DNA of 17,954 nt. Origin: Anaerolineaceae bacterium. Its GTDB lineage: Bacteria > Chloroflexota > Anaerolineae > Anaerolineales > Anaerolineaceae. The stretch covers positions 1 to 17,954 of the forward strand of contig DMDF01000031.1 of NCBI GenBank assembly GCA_003446605.1, written 5' to 3'. The notes beneath the pieces are model-generated. The model had not been told where the DNA came from, ran no database searches, and saw only the letters and a list, made by a program, of their open reading frames with translations. This document shows positions 15,467 through 17,954 of this stretch, piece by piece. Positions within the stretch are counted from its first letter, which is position 1. Each line of letters opens with the position of its first letter. Position numbers and translations under genes: made by a program.

Positions 15467-16591
15467 TTACTCCTCGTTAATAATCTGTTCTAATTTTGCC
15501 AGCCAGCGGTCACGTGGATGTCCTTCTGCTTTCCAACCTTCTGCGTGCAGCCGTCTGATTTCTCGTAGTATCTCATCCGGGAAGGGCATTACGCCCCCCA
15601 TGCGCCCGTAAAATTCGACCGGGATGCGACCCTGGGATGCCAGTAAGACATCATCCAGCATCATGCCTGAGTTCATTTCCACCACAAAGAAACCATCCAT
15701 TTTATCCGTCAATGCCAGTATCTGTTGTTTTGGGAAAGGGTTCACACTGATCGGGCGGAATAACCCTACCGGGATGCCTTCGGCACGCGCGGCTCGTACG
15801 GCTGAAAGCGCCACACGCCCTGCAGAACCAAATCCAACCACCGCAAACTTTGCGTCATCCATGAAATATTCCTTGTAGCGGATCTCATTCTTTTCGATCT
15901 GTTGCCAGGTTTTCATCAGGCGCAGGTTGGTTTTTTCCATATCTTTGGGATCCAGATAGATGGATGTGAGTACATTGCGCTCGCGTTTGCCCTGCGTGGA
16001 AGATGCTGACCATGCTGGCCATACCTTGCGTACTTCTTGCATGGGGGGCATTTCCGCGGGTTCCATCATCTGACCGATGCTACCATCCAGCATGACAATA
16101 ACGATGGTGCGATATTTTTCTGCGATATCAAAGGTTTGATAGACGATATCTACAGCTTCCTGAATGCTGGCGGGAGCCAGAACAATGGGATGATAATCTC
16201 CATGCCCACCGCCGTGCACGATCTGGTTGTAATCACCCTGCGCAGGGGCGATGTTTCCCAGACCAGGTCCACCGCGTACCACATCCACCAGCACCATTGG
16301 TACTTCCGTACCGGCGATGTAGGAGAGTCCTTCCATCATGAGGGAGGTACCTGGGCTGGAGGTGGTTGTCATGGTGCGAGCGCCTGCACAGGCGGCTCCG
16401 TATACCATGTTGATAGCTCCCAACTCGCTTTCTGCTTGTAAAAAGACACGTCCCAGGTCGGGTAAACGCCAGGACATATACTCCAGCGCTTCCGTTTGTG
16501 GGGTGATGGGATATCCAAAATATGCCTGCAATCCTGCTCGCACTGCGGCTTCGGCAATCGCTTCGTTCCCTTTCCAGAGTTCTCTTGTCAT
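15467..16591 (-). CDS. korA: 2-oxoacid:ferredoxin oxidoreductase, alpha subunit (VorB/KorA type)
   Basis: The alpha subunit holds the pyrimidine-binding and C-terminal domains of the enzyme, which makes acyl-CoA, CO2 and reduced ferredoxin. The 374-residue protein has KGNEAIAEAAVRAG at the start, GYPITP (26-31), the stretch FLQAESELGAINMVYGAA, RGGPGLG and a GHGDYHPIVLAP segment. The overall pattern, especially GPGLGNIAPAQGDY and GQMMEP, looks most like subunits named VorB (2-oxoisovalerate). I cannot separate VOR from KOR with confidence. The SD AGGAGG overlaps the TAG stop of the upstream ferredoxin gene and sits five bases from the ATG, indicating coupled translation. Confidence 0.93.
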   Translation of the reverse strand: MTRELWKGNEAIAEAAVRAGLQAYFGYPITPQTEALEYMSWRLPDLGRVFLQAESELGAINMVYGAACAGARTMTTTSSPGTSLMMEGLSYIAGTEVPMVLVDVVRGGPGLGNIAPAQGDYNQIVHGGGHGDYHPIVLAPASIQEAVDIVYQTFDIAEKYRTIVIVMLDGSIGQMMEPAEMPPMQEVRKVWPAWSASSTQGKRERNVLTSIYLDPKDMEKTNLRLMKTWQQIEKNEIRYKEYFMDDAKFAVVGFGSAGRVALSAVRAARAEGIPVGLFRPISVNPFPKQQILALTDKMDGFFVVEMNSGMMLDDVLLASQGRIPVEFYGRMGGVMPFPDEILREIRRLHAEGWKAEGHPRDRWLAKLEQIINEE

Positions 16592-16600
16592 GCGATCCTC

Positions 16601-16840
16601 CTATGCCCTTTCTTTCTCTGCGCGTTTTTCGCGATATACGGTAATGGCTGCTTCAGGGCAGACCACCGCACAGGTGCCGCAGCCGGTGCAGCCTTCTTTG
16701 ACCAGTGTTGCAGGGTGAAAACCACGAGGGGTGATGTGTTCCATATCCAGCGCGATGACCTGCACAGGGCAGTTGACGATGCAAAGTTCACAGGCTTTGC
16801 ATAGATTCTCATCGACAACGATCGTTCCGCTAAGTGGCAT
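16601..16840 (-). CDS. korD: Ferredoxin-like delta subunit with two 4Fe-4S motifs
   Basis: The 79-residue protein passes electrons from the TPP site to ferredoxin. Two complete CxxCxxCxxxCP motifs are visible: CKACELCIVNCP and CTGCGTCAVVCP, each ligating one 4Fe-4S cluster. It is the first gene of the operon, with a good SD (GAAGGAG) seven bases before the ATG at 16840. Nine bases separate it from the alpha gene. The delta-alpha-beta-gamma order is the common korDABC/vorDABC arrangement. Confidence 0.94.
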   Translation of the reverse strand: MPLSGTIVVDENLCKACELCIVNCPVQVIALDMEHITPRGFHPATLVKEGCTGCGTCAVVCPEAAITVYREKRAEKERA

Positions 16841-16884
16841 TTGATTTCTCCTTCAATTAAGAGTAATTCGATACAAACAGGCTA

Positions 16885-16900
16885 AATACCAGATGGTATT
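16885..16900 (-). promoter_or_regulatory. Operator-like palindrome at the oxidoreductase start site
   Basis: AATACCA (16885-16891) and TGGTATT (16894-16900) form a perfect 7-2-7 inverted repeat. It lies two bases downstream of the -10 box, across the expected transcription start near 16896. A dimeric repressor bound here would block initiation. The regulator is not in the window and I do not recognise the motif. Confidence 0.5.
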
Positions 16901-16902
16901 GT

Positions 16903-16908
16903 ATTATA
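16903..16908 (-). promoter_or_regulatory. -10 box of the korDABC operon
   Basis: A perfect TATAAT on the minus strand gives a start near 16896 and a leader of about 55 bases to korD. No -35 consensus is seen at 16-18 bases (TCACTA at 17), which suggests an activator or a weak promoter. The rest of the 132-base gap to the thiolase shows nothing clear beyond an imperfect GC hairpin near 16933-16951. Confidence 0.55.
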
Positions 16909-16972
16909 CAGGAATGTACAGCAGGTAGTGATACCCTTCCCACGGGAGGTTAACGAATGACCCTTTGATGAA

Positions 16973-17954
16973 TCAGCCTGCCAGCCATTCCACGATCATG
17001 CTTTCACCCTGACCCACTCCCACACACAAGGTTGCCAGTCCATAAAAGGGTCTTGGTTGGCTGGGCGCGCGCCTGCCCATCTCGTGCAGCAGTGTGGTTA
17101 GAATACGTGCACCGGAGCAGCCCAGGGGGTGCCCCAACGCGATGGCGCCGCCGTTGACATTGGTGATTTCTGGAGAGAGATGCAACTCTTGCATCACTGC
17201 CAGGGATTGAGCGGCAAAGGCTTCATTCAATTCCACCAGTCCGACATCCTCCATTTGCAGCCCGGCTCGCTGTAGCACCTTGCGGGTAGCGGGTACTGGA
17301 CCGATGCCCATGATGCGAGGGTCCACCCCGGCGGCTGCGCTGGCGACCACGCGTGCCATGGGCTGCAGGTGTAATTCCTGTGCTTTGCTTTCGCTCATCA
17401 GCAGCAGGGCGGCTGCGCCATCGTTCAATCCGGAGGAATTCCCCGCCGTAACGGTTCCACCTTCTTTAAAGGCGGGTTTCAGGCGGGCAAGCGCTTCCAG
17501 GCTGCTGTCGCGGCGGGGGCGTTCGTCGGGTGTGACAAGGATGAGATCCCCTTTACGCTGGGGTACCGGTACCACACGGATCTCTTCCTTAAACTTATCG
17601 CTATCGATCGCCGCAACGGCACGTTGATGGCTCTGCAGGGCAAAAGCATCCTGCGCTTCACGGCTGATGTGATACTGTTCCGCCAGGTTTTCCGCTGTCT
17701 CCCCCAGCCCGATGGTATAGCCTTTCTCGACGAATTCGGGGTGAGGGTAGCGCCAACCGAGGGTGGTATCCCACAGGGTGGCATGACCGAAAGGGTAAGC
17801 GCGTTCGGATTTGGGTAACGAATAGGGTGCGCGCGACATGCTTTCTACCCCACCGGCTATGAATACATCCCCCTCACCGCATTGGATGGCACGTGCAGCC
17901 ATGGAAACAGCGGGCAAGCCGGAAGACCACAACCGGTTGAAGGGAACACCGGCG
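16973..17954 (-). CDS. Thiolase (acetyl-CoA acyltransferase), 5' part missing, Cys nucleophile replaced
   Basis: Thiolases cleave or form 3-oxoacyl-CoA. The reading frame is open to the window edge, so the true start is outside; about 327 of roughly 390-400 residues are seen. Family features: RAIQCGEGDVFIAGGVESM, SRAPYSLPK, VELNEAFAAQS, the catalytic His in GHPLGCSGAR (codon 17131-17129) and the C-terminal Cys in LCVGVGQG (codon 17026-17024). The usual nucleophile motif NRLCSSGLQA reads NRLWSSGLPA: Trp is encoded at 17929-17927. Nearby residues also differ from consensus, and GGGQG is GVGQG. The neighbouring 2-oxoacid oxidoreductase suggests amino-acid or fatty-acid breakdown. If the Trp is real the enzyme cannot use the standard mechanism. 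Confidence 0.9.
   Translation of the reverse strand, partial: AGVPFNRLWSSGLPAVSMAARAIQCGEGDVFIAGGVESMSRAPYSLPKSERAYPFGHATLWDTTLGWRYPHPEFVEKGYTIGLGETAENLAEQYHISREAQDAFALQSHQRAVAAIDSDKFKEEIRVVPVPQRKGDLILVTPDERPRRDSSLEALARLKPAFKEGGTVTAGNSSGLNDGAAALLLMSESKAQELHLQPMARVVASAAAGVDPRIMGIGPVPATRKVLQRAGLQMEDVGLVELNEAFAAQSLAVMQELHLSPEITNVNGGAIALGHPLGCSGARILTTLLHEMGRRAPSQPRPFYGLATLCVGVGQGESMIVEWLAG

Overview
The window looks like ordinary chromosomal DNA from a free-living, probably anaerobic bacterium. It carries housekeeping repair, replication, translation and envelope genes, plus a four-subunit 2-oxoacid:ferredoxin oxidoreductase and a thiolase. The protein style fits Chloroflexota, perhaps Anaerolineae: greA beside lysS, a VorB/KorA-type oxidoreductase, a DnaE with an intact PHP domain, and a mix of Shine-Dalgarno (SD) genes with genes that look leaderless. 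That placement is an inference from protein character, not from a search. I see no phage, insertion sequence, CRISPR array, tRNA or rRNA, and no clear new defence or biosynthetic system.

Layout. At the left edge a minus-strand gene begins at 16 and runs out of the window; it has a promoter and a short structured leader. Next is uvrC (minus, 194-2056), divergent from a small DNPH1/Rcl-like deoxynucleotide N-hydrolase (plus, 2119-2538). The 249-base gap after it holds a possible small RNA ending in a GC-rich hairpin. A tight plus-strand pair follows: a CbpA-type J-domain co-chaperone (2788-3729) and an HtrA-like lipoprotein protease (3732-4898). This pair ends at a two-way terminator shared with a convergent one-pass membrane protein of unknown function (4935-5558). 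Then come murJ (5663-7258), a SagB-type nitroreductase (7300-8037) and the replicative polymerase dnaE (8142-11852), all on plus. A palindromic terminator separates dnaE from the convergent minus-strand lysS (11885-13411), which lies downstream of greA (13485-13949).

The right part is minus-strand energy metabolism. A compact operon in the order ferredoxin, alpha, beta, gamma (16840 down to 14130) encodes a ferredoxin-linked 2-oxoacid oxidoreductase. It has its own promoter and a perfect inverted repeat at the expected transcription start. Upstream of it lies a thiolase whose 5' end is outside the window. Together they could turn 2-oxoacids (branched-chain or 2-oxoglutarate) into acyl-CoAs plus reduced ferredoxin, with the thiolase acting on 3-oxoacyl-CoA.

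Points most worth a second look: the thiolase has Trp where the family has its nucleophilic Cys; a candidate small RNA carries two TCCTCC anti-SD motifs; several genes have a -10 box placed so that the transcript would begin at the start codon; the left-edge gene has mutually exclusive pairings around its SD; an operator-like palindrome overlaps the oxidoreductase start site; and a terminator sits directly before lysS with no visible promoter after it.
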